DNA of 64,000 bases from the NCBI GenBank assembly GCA_902805475.1, contig CADCSX010000008.1, forward strand, positions 1,488,001 to 1,552,000, in the 5' to 3' direction. Position numbers and translations under genes: made by a program. Positions 32,844 to 42,380 of this stretch are shown one piece after another; within the stretch, counting starts at the first letter, position 1, and each line of letters starts with the position of its first letter. The notes under the pieces are model-generated. The model had not been told where the DNA came from, did not search any database, and worked only from the letters and a program-made list of their open reading frames with translations. Source of the stretch: Entonaema liquescens. Taxonomy: Eukaryota; Ascomycota; Sordariomycetes; Xylariales; Xylariaceae.

Positions 32844-34470
32844 ATGGAAGCCAGCCCGACAGCGTCGACAGGATCATTTACGAAGCTCGCGTGGGAAATT
32901 TTACAACTAGCTTCAGATCTAGATAGTCAAATTGCATCCCACGGCCTAAAACCAACCACCTTTGAATCTGATACACTTCAAGACCTTCCTGTCAGCATTA
33001 ATGCTACGAGGGAAGAGTTCATCGACAAAACGTACACCGCCAAGCAGCTTGCTCTGGGTGCAAATGGGATTATTCGGGAATTAGGGTTCCAGGTATGGGA
33101 CTATTGAGCCCCGAAATTCACTTAGCCAATCCTTATATATACCTAACAATGTCTCACTGCCGCACGGATAGTTCACCAACGATGTAGCGCTCCGTGCTAT
33201 TTACGACTTCCGTCTTGCCCAACATGTACCCCTTGATAAACCAGCAACATTCGAAGAAATAGGCCACGCCAGCGGACTAGATGCTGCCATAGTGGAGCGC
33301 ATTCTACGTCATGCCATGACCAATTATATATTTACTGAAGCACCTGGCCAGCCCTCTGGACGTGTCATACATACCTCAACGTCGCGTCTATTGGCAACTA
33401 ATCCGGATGCCTTCGCCGCCATTGGCTGTAAGTGCCTCTTATAGACTTACAATGCGTCTCCCTAGCCTTATTCGTATTTGTGCACTGCCGCGTTGGGTGT
33501 TTCATTACGGATCTACCCCTATTTACCTACCTCCGAGTAGACGCTATAAATCGTCCCGACTAACAGAACTCCCCTCCTTGTAGTGCTGGTGAAGGACTTG
33601 GCCCCGATTTCCAATCACCTGAACGAAGCTATTGTCCGCTGGCGCGACCTACCACCCGATGAGCGCGATGAGCCCTCACAGGCTGCTACGGCGTTAGTGT
33701 ATGGCCCTGGACAGACATACTTCGAGATACTCAAGAACGATAAAGAGCGCGCCGCGCGTTTCTCGGGAGCGATGCAACATTTCGCGGAGGGAACAGATGG
33801 AGATGTTGAGTGTATGGTTGCTAGCTACCCTTTCGATGCACTTGATACAGAAGGATCCGTGCTTATAGATATTGGTGGAGGGACTGGTGGTGCCGCGCGG
33901 GCCCTCGCCGCTAGTACCCATCATTTGCAACTGGTCGTTCAAGACCTTTCGGATCCAGTAACCAAAGGTGCCCAGGCATTACCCTCTTCGCTCGCGTCTC
34001 GTGTCCTCTTTGAGGAACACGACTTCTTCAAACCTCAGCCTCGCCGGGGGGTGGATGCTTTTTATCTCCGTTATATTTTGCATAATTGGAATGACAAGAA
34101 TGCGGTGCGCATCTTAAAGGCGCTTATTCCGGGATGAAACATGGAACAAGAGTCCTAATCAACGAAAATATCCTGGAAGATCGCCCGGACACTAGGTTTA
34201 CAAGGAAATTTGATCGGTGTGTTCTACCCTATCCTCAACGATACTATTGTGGCCATCCTGCTAATATGGTCCCCCTTTGCCAGGAACTTGGACCTCCTAA
34301 TGCTAGCTGTGTGGAATGCTAAGGAGCGGACAGAAGCTAAGTGGAAAGAGGTCATCGAAGCTGTGGACTCAAGGCTTCGGTTTAAAGGCTCTCGGCCAAT
34401 TGAAGGAAGTGTACTATCTCTTATTGAAGCAGTATGGGAAGAGCCTACCGCAAAGCCTGTGTCAAGGTAA
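32844..34470 (+). CDS. COMT-type O-methyltransferase (apparent frameshift)
   Basis: Four exons: 32844-33092, 33172-33427, 33584-34216 and 34284-34470. The N-terminal part is the dimerisation/winged-helix region (EFIDKTYTAKQLALGANGII, TFEEIGHASGLDAAIVERILRH). The C-terminal part is a SAM-binding Rossmann fold with IDIGGGTGGAA, and it carries the catalytic His region LRYILHNWND. The end reads LDLLMLAVWNAKERT and GSVLSLIEA. Family members methylate hydroxyls of secondary metabolites in the cytosol. One defect: after KALIPG the frame hits TGA (34135-34137), while the conserved frame continues as MKHGTRVLINEN from the overlapping ATG at 34134. One base is missing at the GGG run 34131-34133. Introns and both flanking halves are otherwise well preserved. 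Either a base-call error or a young pseudogene. Confidence 0.85.
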
Positions 34471-34682
34471 CTCCAAACTTCAATCACGGTCTCAGTATAT
34501 TTAAATGGCAAGCTGAAAGTAGATATAATCTCGTAGGTTGCATGTTTCATAAAAATAAGAGTTCATATTCCTCTTAAGCGTTTGAATCTTAGCTTTGCTC
34601 CTGTACATCTTGAAGTGCCAGCGATGCCAAGTTATTATTCTTAATCATCATACTTTTCATACTCGAAAGTCTTGCCGACGCT

Positions 34683-35021
34683 TCAATTTTTCTTGCGGTG
34701 TCTCGTTACAGTCAACTGGTACGTTTGTAGTTTCTCCTCAAACGAAAGTTCAGCCCACATTGTATTCATCTTTCGCGCGGCCTCATCCACGGGGACTGGG
34801 AATGAATGCACAGCTCCGTTTTCAAACCCATGCACCAACGTGACGGTGTCTTCGAGCACGTCATCGTCACTTAGTATGCAGAAATTCTCCTTGTTCCAGT
34901 CTTTAATATCTGGCGTCCCACGTAGATAACGTGCACAATCTTCCGTAGTCTTTCCAAGGAAAGGCGACACAAATGGCTCAGATATAGGAGGCTCGGTACC
35001 CTCTTGATCGCCATCAGGCAT
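34683..35021 (-). CDS. Small hypothetical protein, 112 aa
   Basis: Single exon with a Glu/Pro-rich N-terminus, then DWNKENFCILSDDDVLEDTV and a C-terminal FPVPVDEAARK...LSFEE pattern. This faintly recalls the DUF6924 family (a Trp/Asn-Phe start, a hydrophobic strand, a terminal FEE helix), but I could not confirm it. It ends in a basic RHRKKN. It lies between the convergent O-methyltransferase and DPP IV and has an ordinary ATG context. Function unknown; possibly not expressed. Confidence 0.45.
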   Translation of the reverse strand: MPDGDQEGTEPPISEPFVSPFLGKTTEDCARYLRGTPDIKDWNKENFCILSDDDVLEDTVTLVHGFENGAVHSFPVPVDEAARKMNTMWAELSFEEKLQTYQLTVTRHRKKN

Positions 35022-35127
35022 TGATCAACAGGATATACATTTCAATTAGGATGGAAATTAGGTACTTTACCAAATTAATATATTTATTGAAGTTATATTA
35101 TATTTAGGGCTCCGGAATATGTATTTA

Positions 35128-37464
35128 TCACTCATTTATAGACTGCGACTTCGACCTCCTTGCCCATTGGTGGACCAGGCCCTGACCTGTTCGCGTCTTC
35201 TCCCGGAACAGTAACTCCGTCAAAAACTTGTACAGATATGTTGACGCGCCATGATACGAGATACCATGGTCGCTATCTGTAAAAACCCTCCATTGCATCT
35301 TAGCAGGCGATACGCCAGCTCCGACAAGAAGGTCAAGAAGAGCCGCCGTGTTCTGGTAGTGCACATTGTCGTCCCCGAGCCCATGCAAGATAGAAAACCC
35401 GCCAGCGATGTTTTTAAACCCATCTGGCTTGCGGATTGCCGTCTTATTGTATCCGTCCGGGTTCAGTTGCGATGTCTTCATATAGCGCTCCGTGTACATG
35501 CTGTCGTAAAATCGCCAGTCAGTGACTGGTGCGACTATCAATCCTAGAGTAAAGACGCCCGAATCCGCCTCTACGACTTTCGCAGATAGATATCCACCAA
35601 AAGACCACCCGAAAATCCCGACTTTCTCAGCGTCGATGAAGGAGTTTCGGGAGGCTAATTCCTGCGCTGCCCATATCTGATCTGCCGCCTCAAACTCGCC
35701 TAAATGAGACGCGACGAGCGCGCGAAACTTTCGACCTTTATATCCCGTCCCACGGTTATCAACCGTATACTGGATATACTCAAGTTCCGGGTCTGATGAG
35801 ATATACGCGTTCCATCCAATCGATTCGAAGGATTTTAACACTTCCTGTGAGCCCGGGCCACCGTAGGGCGTGAAAAGAACCGGGTATTTTTTTGCAGGGT
35901 CAAAATTAGGGGGCAGGCGTTCTAAAACATTCAAACTGTATCCATCTGGGTGATCTAGAGTGAAATACGTAATGTTCGGTAAGTTGTATTCTTGGAGTTT
36001 GTTCCACAGAGCGTCGTTCGAGGTGATGGTGCGGAGGGGTGTGCGCGTGTCGTTGATGGCGTACAATTCTTGGTAGGGTACATCAGGCCCTGCGTAGCTA
36101 AGGATATAATAGCCGCCGCCGGAAGAAAATGAAGCGCTCCAGACTGCCGGGATCGTAGCGTCGACAAGCGACTTCGATTTCAGAGTAGAGTATGAAACCG
36201 AGTACACGTGTCTCTCAGTACTGTCGGCTTGGGTAGACGTATAGTAGATTAACTCGCGCTTGCTATCAACCTTAAGAACAGCTGTTACCTCCCACTCACC
36301 CTCAGTGAGTGGGGTGGCGCTTGAACCATCGACTGCGTACAAGTAAATATGTTGCCAGCCGGATTCGTCCGAGACGTCGATATAGTACTCTCCTGTAGAG
36401 CCATTGATGGAACCGACGAATTGGATTCCTATGTCATTATCCAGCCAGCCATCGGTGCCGTCTCGTTCGCGAACGACCTTAGTGGTGACGGTATCGCCTA
36501 CATCGACTCGTACGTGCTTCGACGTATCCTGCACACGATTGAAAGCACGGTAGATAACACTACTATGCTCAGACGTGACCCAAGCGACTTCGCCGATAAC
36601 GAGATCATCGGCAGGGAATGCATCAATGGGAACCGCCAATTTCTCCTCATTGTCAACCTTTAAAAGTGTTAACGACACCGTGGGGTTCGTCGTGCCCACT
36701 TTGGGATATCTCAGATCCAGGAGTCGAGGATATACAGGAGCTATTTCCTGATTATCCATAAAGTACTGCACTGAAAAAGTCTCGACTCCAGTTTCATTGA
36801 AGCTGAGATATGCGAGAACCTCGCCGTCGGGAGAAAACCAGATCGCGGAACGGTCGCCAAATATTTCCTCCTCGTATACCCAGTCTGGGACACCATTGAA
36901 AAGGTCCGGAGAACCGTCGCTTGTGATCTGGGAAATAGTGCCGTTCTTATTCAAGAATAGGTTATTGCCACGAACGAAGGCGATCGCATCGCCAGTTGGA
37001 GCGAATTCGGCATACTGAATATCCCCAACCTGGTCCTCGACTAAAGGTGTAAGTTTACCCGATGCCACATCGAGAACAGAGTAGTCAGCGAAATATGAGT
37101 GACGATACTGTTTCGTGTAATTAGTTGCGAAGAGGACTTTGGCGAGGTCGGGACGGATCCAATATTGAGCTACCCCGTCTGGGATCAGATCAGCAGCTAC
37201 GAAGGTCGAGCTTTCGCCAGTGACAAAGTTCTCAAGGATCAATGCACCACCATCGCCTGCATAGATGTATTGTCCATCTTCGCCGCCTGACAGCCAGCTA
37301 ACAGATGTGGATCTGGCACCGAATTGGTTATTCACCATCGTTTCATTCCATGTCAGAATCTTATCGCCATTCCCAGTGGGTTGATGCGGCTGGCGTGCTG
37401 GTTCAATGGCGAGCACGGGGCGCAACAAAGCCACCCCCACGACAAGCCATGTAGTGAGTTCCAT
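35128..37464 (-). CDS. Secreted dipeptidyl-peptidase IV (S9B)
   Basis: Single exon, 778 aa. The signal peptide is MELTTWLVVGVALLRPVLA. An eight-bladed beta-propeller follows, with the Glu motif that binds the substrate amino terminus, DWVYEEEIFG (~194-203). The alpha/beta-hydrolase domain contains the catalytic triad S621 (GWSFGGY), D699 (HGLGDDN) and H733 (DSDHG). The absence of an N-terminal membrane anchor separates it from vacuolar DAP-B, so it is expected to be secreted. It releases X-Pro or X-Ala dipeptides from peptide N-termini, supporting extracellular protein use. Several N-glycosylation sites (for example NET, NYT, NGT) fit secretion. All key residues are intact and length is normal for the family. 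Confidence 0.95.
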   Translation of the reverse strand: MELTTWLVVGVALLRPVLAIEPARQPHQPTGNGDKILTWNETMVNNQFGARSTSVSWLSGGEDGQYIYAGDGGALILENFVTGESSTFVAADLIPDGVAQYWIRPDLAKVLFATNYTKQYRHSYFADYSVLDVASGKLTPLVEDQVGDIQYAEFAPTGDAIAFVRGNNLFLNKNGTISQITSDGSPDLFNGVPDWVYEEEIFGDRSAIWFSPDGEVLAYLSFNETGVETFSVQYFMDNQEIAPVYPRLLDLRYPKVGTTNPTVSLTLLKVDNEEKLAVPIDAFPADDLVIGEVAWVTSEHSSVIYRAFNRVQDTSKHVRVDVGDTVTTKVVRERDGTDGWLDNDIGIQFVGSINGSTGEYYIDVSDESGWQHIYLYAVDGSSATPLTEGEWEVTAVLKVDSKRELIYYTSTQADSTERHVYSVSYSTLKSKSLVDATIPAVWSASFSSGGGYYILSYAGPDVPYQELYAINDTRTPLRTITSNDALWNKLQEYNLPNITYFTLDHPDGYSLNVLERLPPNFDPAKKYPVLFTPYGGPGSQEVLKSFESIGWNAYISSDPELEYIQYTVDNRGTGYKGRKFRALVASHLGEFEAADQIWAAQELASRNSFIDAEKVGIFGWSFGGYLSAKVVEADSGVFTLGLIVAPVTDWRFYDSMYTERYMKTSQLNPDGYNKTAIRKPDGFKNIAGGFSILHGLGDDNVHYQNTAALLDLLVGAGVSPAKMQWRVFTDSDHGISYHGASTYLYKFLTELLFREKTRTGQGLVHQWARRSKSQSINE

Positions 37465-38166
37465 TGTTGATTCCTTATTGACAACAATGATTTAGAGGAT
37501 AAGAACCAACTTCGAGACCCGTAGAAAGGGAGGGAGGAAAGAGGTTGGAGACCATGTTCGTACAAGAATAAGGTCCCCTAGGTTCCCTTTTATACGCTTA
37601 TATGCTATTGTTTATCGGCATAGCTCGCTCGCGATTGACGCGTAAATTGCGAATTGCAACTTGCTGCAGCCCGCTTTACCATGATGTTACCGCGGGGAAA
37701 GGATTTGCCAACCCAGAATCTCACCCAAGCTTCTTGGTTATCTTCATCGCCTTTCCTCCTTAGGAATGTAGAAAGCTCACAAAGCTTGCCCCCTGTCACC
37801 TTGGCGTCCAGGAACAATTCATATCTGGGTATTCCCCCAGCTTGGCAATAAATATCGGCCAACAATAATGCGGCGATATCTATCGTAGGATTTAGATCCG
37901 AACTGCCGGATCAAAGCATTGGGCTCTGTCAACCGCAACTATCCCCTTCCGATTGAAGTAATATGAAAATACACACAGTCGGAGTACCATCGACAGGTTT
38001 TTAATACATACTCGAAGTAAATAAATGCATCGACGGAGATATTCCAAGTTAGATTATGCCAAGCTATCTTTACTAAAGACGAATTCCTTGCTCAAAAGAA
38101 CCTTAGGCTGATCGCCACAGATACCTATGATGTAAAAATCGCCAAGTTGATATCTAAGAAGCATTT
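37465..38166. other. Intergenic, 0.7 kb
   Basis: Promoter of DPP IV and 3' flank of the NTPase-like gene. Overlapping open frames on both strands at 37605-37865 have no family support. Confidence 0.5.
37587..37594 (-). promoter_or_regulatory. TATA box of DPP IV gene
   Basis: TATAAAAG on the minus strand, 123 nt upstream of the DPP IV ATG. Confidence 0.5.
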
Positions 38167-38898
38167 TTACCGAATTACCTGGCTCCTCTTACTAAGGGTG
38201 TAAAGTAGGTGAGCGCTATTGTTCGACATGACGTTACGCAGAGTGGTGAGAAGTTGCTTCAATTCGTTCATCGTGCTTTCATGCTCAGCAAGATCCAGGC
38301 CATCAGCAATGCAGAGCAATTTCTTGCCATTGGATTCTAAGCAAGGCAATGACTGAAGTATTTCTAAGCCAGCATCAAAGCTACCAGGTCCACGGCGCAT
38401 GAACGTCTCGAATTTCCTCCTGTGTAGACCCTCGGAGGCTTGAAACTCTCTAGGCACAAGAGTGATCAAACCCCAGATCAGCGAGCCGAGGATTTGGAGC
38501 AACATTACCTTTGGCGTTTCACTCCGATCTTTTACGAAGACGCGGAGTACAATGGCGCTCTCGCGGTAACGCACGCGAAGGGACTTGGCAAACTCCCTCC
38601 CAGCATAACCCGCCGAGTAATCATGGCCTACTCCGTCGAGTACGTGTACGCTGGGTGTATCTGCCATCCGTATGTTTATAAGCTGCCTCTGAACCCCTTT
38701 CTTATATAACTCGTGTGGGAACTGTTTGCCGAAGTCATATCCTCCTCGGTCCTCGAGAGATTCAAAGCGAGCTACACAGTTCAATGCTGCGTCCAGCCCA
38801 TGAGCGCTCTTCAAGAGCTTATCCTTGGTCATGGGTCGAGACCGGATGGTATTTTTGACTAATTGAAATGACATATCGTAGGCGTAGGAATGTCCCAT
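38167..38898 (-). CDS. Uncharacterised protein, possible NTPase-like (5' end uncertain)
   Basis: The long exon gives about 243 aa from the first ATG. The frame continues upstream to a good acceptor (TTACTAAC branch, then CCTTTCAG before 38913), so at least one 5' exon is probably missing from this call. I could not place it with correct phase. Visible features: an alternating hydrophobic strand ending in acid, KKLLCIADGLDLAEHE, which resembles a Walker B strand of STAND-type P-loop NTPases, and before it FDAGLEILQSLPCLESNGK. No Walker A (GxxxxGK) is seen, so nucleotide binding is not shown. It is divergently oriented to the vWA gene, sharing an ~0.85 kb upstream region. Function unknown. Confidence 0.5.
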   Translation of the reverse strand: MGHSYAYDMSFQLVKNTIRSRPMTKDKLLKSAHGLDAALNCVARFESLEDRGGYDFGKQFPHELYKKGVQRQLINIRMADTPSVHVLDGVGHDYSAGYAGREFAKSLRVRYRESAIVLRVFVKDRSETPKVMLLQILGSLIWGLITLVPREFQASEGLHRRKFETFMRRGPGSFDAGLEILQSLPCLESNGKKLLCIADGLDLAEHESTMNELKQLLTTLRNVMSNNSAHLLYTLSKRSQVIR

Positions 38899-39755
38899 CT
38901 CCTGACGTAGGTTCTGAAAGGGTTAGTAATTGGTAGGGGAAATGATTAGTCGAGTGCTGAAGTAACCTACAATTCGACGGGGTTAGGTAGTATATATAAA
39001 ATGTCCAGGGAAGTCCCTTTGTCACCGGTCGTAAGTCAGTTCTAAAATTATCTTTTGGGGCCAAGTTGACAAAGAAGACTACCTAAGCAAAGTCTGTCAA
39101 AAATCATTCAAGAAGTCAAAAAGGAAAGACTAGAATTAAAGCATATCTCAAAAGAATATGAGTGCGGTGAATGGTTGGTAGCTCAAGTCGTCTACATGCT
39201 TTAACCACATGATGACATCTGCAAACTATCAACTAAATGTTGTATGAGTCAGTCAAATTAGATACCGTAATTATCTCAGGCAAGCCACCAGGTCCCTGAT
39301 TATCAATTCATATTGATGGCTTCCTCTCATAGCAGTTACCTTATCATATGACAGATATAATAAAGCACTCCACAGTGACAGATCATTGGCAGCAGCTGCG
39401 TATTTAGGCTTGTCAGGTCTAAACGTGCTTGAGACTATGCAATTGCACCTTCTCAAATGGCTGGGTAATTGCCTACTTTCAACCTTATTTAGCTCACTTG
39501 GATCAAAACGTCCTCCCCTTTTGCCCGTGGTTTCCTGTGACAAACTATACGCTGAAACAAACGGGTGTAACTCAACTCCGCAATATAAGGTAGATACCTA
39601 CCTATTTACCATACACGATAACTTTCCAAGCGTACGACTAATAATTAAGTTGCTTTGATACATTCAACCAATCCGTTACGGTTATTGAGGTGTGTTGCCG
39701 CAGATCTCCGATTCGGCTGCGAAAAGTGCCTAGCAAAGGCATATTCACCATCATC
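38899..39755. other. Divergent intergenic region between NTPase-like and vWA genes
   Basis: Probably includes a 5' exon of the minus-strand gene (open sequence around 38970-39075 reading FVNLAPKDNFRTDLRP), not placed with confidence. Other frames (39271-39543, 39386-39658) are unsupported. TACCTA words lie at 39588-39610. Confidence 0.4.
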
Positions 39756-40643
39756 ATGGACCATGTGAACGAGCGCTATGGAAAACCCCTCCCATACCCA
39801 TTGGAGGAGACAATACCAGCAGGCCCCGATTTGAGGCCGAAAAAGCCAGCTAATCCAGCCGAGTGCCAGACGAATCATATGAAACTAACACGCAAGCATA
39901 TCCGTACACCTGAAGATCCATACGCCTTTCTTAAGCACTTCGATACTGTCTTCCTTATCGACGACTCCAAGTCAATGGAAGGGCATTGGAACGAAGTCGG
40001 CACGTTGCTTGCGAAAATTGCGCCGATATGCACGCAGCGCGATCCAAACGGCGTGGACATCTATTTTGTGAATCACCGTCCACGTGGCTATTTCATGTAT
40101 GCAGCTTTTGGCCTTGATGCAGACCGCGCCGGATATCTGCATATCGGCCAGGCAGTCGGGATGCCGGGGATGCGTGACAACGTGGCGGGAATCTTCGATA
40201 GTATCAAGAAACTCGGAAGTCACTGTCGTCTCGACAATCGCCTTAGCTATATCCTGGACCGCTACGTACATGATTACGAGCGAAGTCGCGGAGATGGAGG
40301 CACGAAAACGGGGAATATGATCAGGCCGCTCAATCTTATAGTAATTACCGCCGGCGTGACGGACGACAATCCCTACGACACGCTGATTCGAACAGCCCGG
40401 AAGCTAGACGTATTAAGTGCGCCACCGTACCAAGTCGGCGTGCAATTTTTTCGCGTGGGTGACAATGAGAGTGCACGCAAGGCGCTGGATGTCGCGGACA
40501 ACGATTTAAGCGACGCGTTCGATATTAGAGATATGGTGGATACAACGACATGGAGTGGAAGGTTAGGTGATTTATCACCCGATGATGTATTGAAAGTCGT
40601 GCTAGGGGCCGTGGAAAGATCTATTGACAAACAGAACGAGTAG
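39756..40643 (+). CDS. von Willebrand factor A domain protein
   Basis: Single exon, 295 aa from ATG 39756. The frame is open 22 codons further upstream, but the MDHVNERYGKPLPYP start is the typical beginning. The vWA fold starts at ~61 with DTVFLIDDSKSM, giving the MIDAS DxSxS (D69, S71, S73). Later elements are FVNHRP and a strand ending ITAGVTDDNP, whose Thr/Asp could complete metal coordination. The C-terminal ~70 residues (SARKALDVADNDL, DIRDMVDTTTW) are shared with many fungal vWA proteins. Intracellular vWA proteins usually mediate metal-dependent protein contacts, often with an AAA+ or STAND ATPase partner. The divergent NTPase-like neighbour makes such a partnership possible but unproven. 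Confidence 0.88.
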   Translation: MDHVNERYGKPLPYPLEETIPAGPDLRPKKPANPAECQTNHMKLTRKHIRTPEDPYAFLKHFDTVFLIDDSKSMEGHWNEVGTLLAKIAPICTQRDPNGVDIYFVNHRPRGYFMYAAFGLDADRAGYLHIGQAVGMPGMRDNVAGIFDSIKKLGSHCRLDNRLSYILDRYVHDYERSRGDGGTKTGNMIRPLNLIVITAGVTDDNPYDTLIRTARKLDVLSAPPYQVGVQFFRVGDNESARKALDVADNDLSDAFDIRDMVDTTTWSGRLGDLSPDDVLKVVLGAVERSIDKQNE

Positions 40644-40832
40644 CGTCGAAATATCTTTAAACTTATCCCGCAAACTAGGGTATCTAGATTTCATAAATTC
40701 TCTTTCGCCAGCGAAGGGTATATCATACGTATGATTCTTCAACTAGACGCCCGTGGCTTTGAAGTGAGACCAAAATAATACAACCAAATACTCCAAGAAA
40801 AGAAAAGAGCCAATGGAAATCCTTTGTCCCTA

Positions 40833-41702
40833 CTAAAAATTAAATCGTATGTAAGAACTAAGGTAGCGAAGCCAGGGTAAATCAGAATAATTTGATAGCA
40901 TCAGCCGCGTCCCGAGCGGTAAGTATTCATTGTCGCCAAGATCAGCCGGCCCCAGGCAACCCACCATCTTCAACTGCGGGTGAATCGTCTCGAGCGACTT
41001 TGGATCGTCAACTCCCCACTTGAAACTTGCCCCCGTAGCTACCAGGGTATCGACTTGATCTTGCACATGGAGCATTACAGTGCCGACGCAGTCGATGATA
41101 AGCTGGCCAGACTTGAAGTGGTCGACAATTTGCCGAATCATGCGTTTACCAGTTTCTTCTTCGAGATACATAACTAACCCCTGGGAGAGGATGACGGTAG
41201 GACGGTCAACGGGGATATCCTCTAGCCAGGCTTTATCAGTCGCGTCGGCGGCAATCAGTCGATAGTCACCCTCTGGAGGGGAAATGAGCTTCCTATGAAG
41301 CTCGACGACGTCGGGTAGATCGAGATCGATCCAACGGACCTTGGCTAGGTCCACCTGGAGGCGACGCGCACGGTCATCTAGACCACAGGCTAGATGGACG
41401 ACTGTGGCTTGCGGGTTCTCTGAGAGGAACTCTTGAGTCCAACGATCTAAGCGCACAGTCCGGAGGGCATACATCATAGCATTCTGTTCAGTGATGCGGA
41501 ATTTGTCGAAATCATAGTCAAACTGATCTACCATTCGAATGGCATCCGTATCGTTAAGGATGGACTGAGCGGCTCTTGCATCTTTGGCTCTCGCTATCAA
41601 CGGTCCCATCAATGTTTCTTGTGCACCTGTAAAGGTAACCTTCAGTTTCCTCCCGGCCTCATTTGAGCTAAGCGGAGAAGCTGTGCCGACGGATTCCGTC
41701 AT
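40833..41702 (-). CDS. LCM/TcmP-type SAM-dependent O-methyltransferase
   Basis: Single exon, 289 aa. It matches the leucine carboxyl methyltransferase superfamily (PF04072) in its polyketide-type branch: an N-terminal helix with DAIRMVDQFDYDFDKF, SAM motif I VVHLACGLDDRARRL, an acidic pair in WIDLDLPDVVELH, and the SQGLVMYLEEE motif typical of TcmP-like O-methyltransferases. It ends WLRYLSSYIRFNF. The branch methylates small aromatic carboxyls or hydroxyls in bacteria, and the fungal substrates are mostly unknown. It is convergent with the vWA gene (190 nt between stops). No polyketide synthase is in the window. Confidence 0.85.
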   Translation of the reverse strand: MTESVGTASPLSSNEAGRKLKVTFTGAQETLMGPLIARAKDARAAQSILNDTDAIRMVDQFDYDFDKFRITEQNAMMYALRTVRLDRWTQEFLSENPQATVVHLACGLDDRARRLQVDLAKVRWIDLDLPDVVELHRKLISPPEGDYRLIAADATDKAWLEDIPVDRPTVILSQGLVMYLEEETGKRMIRQIVDHFKSGQLIIDCVGTVMLHVQDQVDTLVATGASFKWGVDDPKSLETIHPQLKMVGCLGPADLGDNEYLPLGTRLMLSNYSDLPWLRYLSSYIRFNF

Positions 41703-42380
41703 ACTGGATTTTGCGCAACACTGTAAGCCGTCGGCGGTCTACAAAATCTATGAGCAAGCAATGAATAAAGAAGTCGAATTGGGGTTGATTGAGAATTCGT
41801 TGCAGATTTATAGCAGCAGCATGGCTCTAGGACCGAATGGTCCGCAGCGCTACGGACGTGAGGACGCAGGATACGCCGTATCCGCGCTTTTGAAGCCGTA
41901 TTACATTTTCGAAATCGACTGCGCCTCACGTGCGTTCTGATTCGTAGAGAAGCATCCTCTAAAGACCGTTCTAATTTAGTACATGATTAGCGAGATAATT
42001 TTATTAATAGAGGGAGTCCTATGTATTACTAAATGAGACCCTCGAAAAAATAATGTTAGAGAAGTGGGTTGGAAAGTGGATGGAAGTTACGGCTCTTCCC
42101 TTCTAAAATGTCCGCTAAAATCTAAGTTTTAGTGCTTTCGGAATGTACCTAAAATTCCGGCAAGTGTTAGCCCCCGCTAGTTAGCGTGGATGCCTGCCAT
42201 TACCTCCTGTGATTCTTTATACATCTCGTCTTTTTGTTAGATGGGTATACCTGCTCTGTACATCGACTCGAGACCTTACTACTCAAAACTATTATCTGGA
42301 GTCGCCATGTTTCGTCAGACAACTTATATACTCTCAAAACACTGCTTCATGGTTTTCCAGCCAAGCCTCCATCAATCGCC
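41703..42380. other. Divergent intergenic region, 0.7 kb
   Basis: Upstream of the TcmP-like gene and the Artemis-like gene. The plus-strand frame 41584-41940 overlaps the start of the TcmP-like gene antisense and was not called. Confidence 0.5.

Noticed and set aside
41584..41940. 118-codon plus-strand frame overlapping the TcmP-like methyltransferase start
   Set aside because: Antisense shadow over a strongly supported gene; no family signature of its own.
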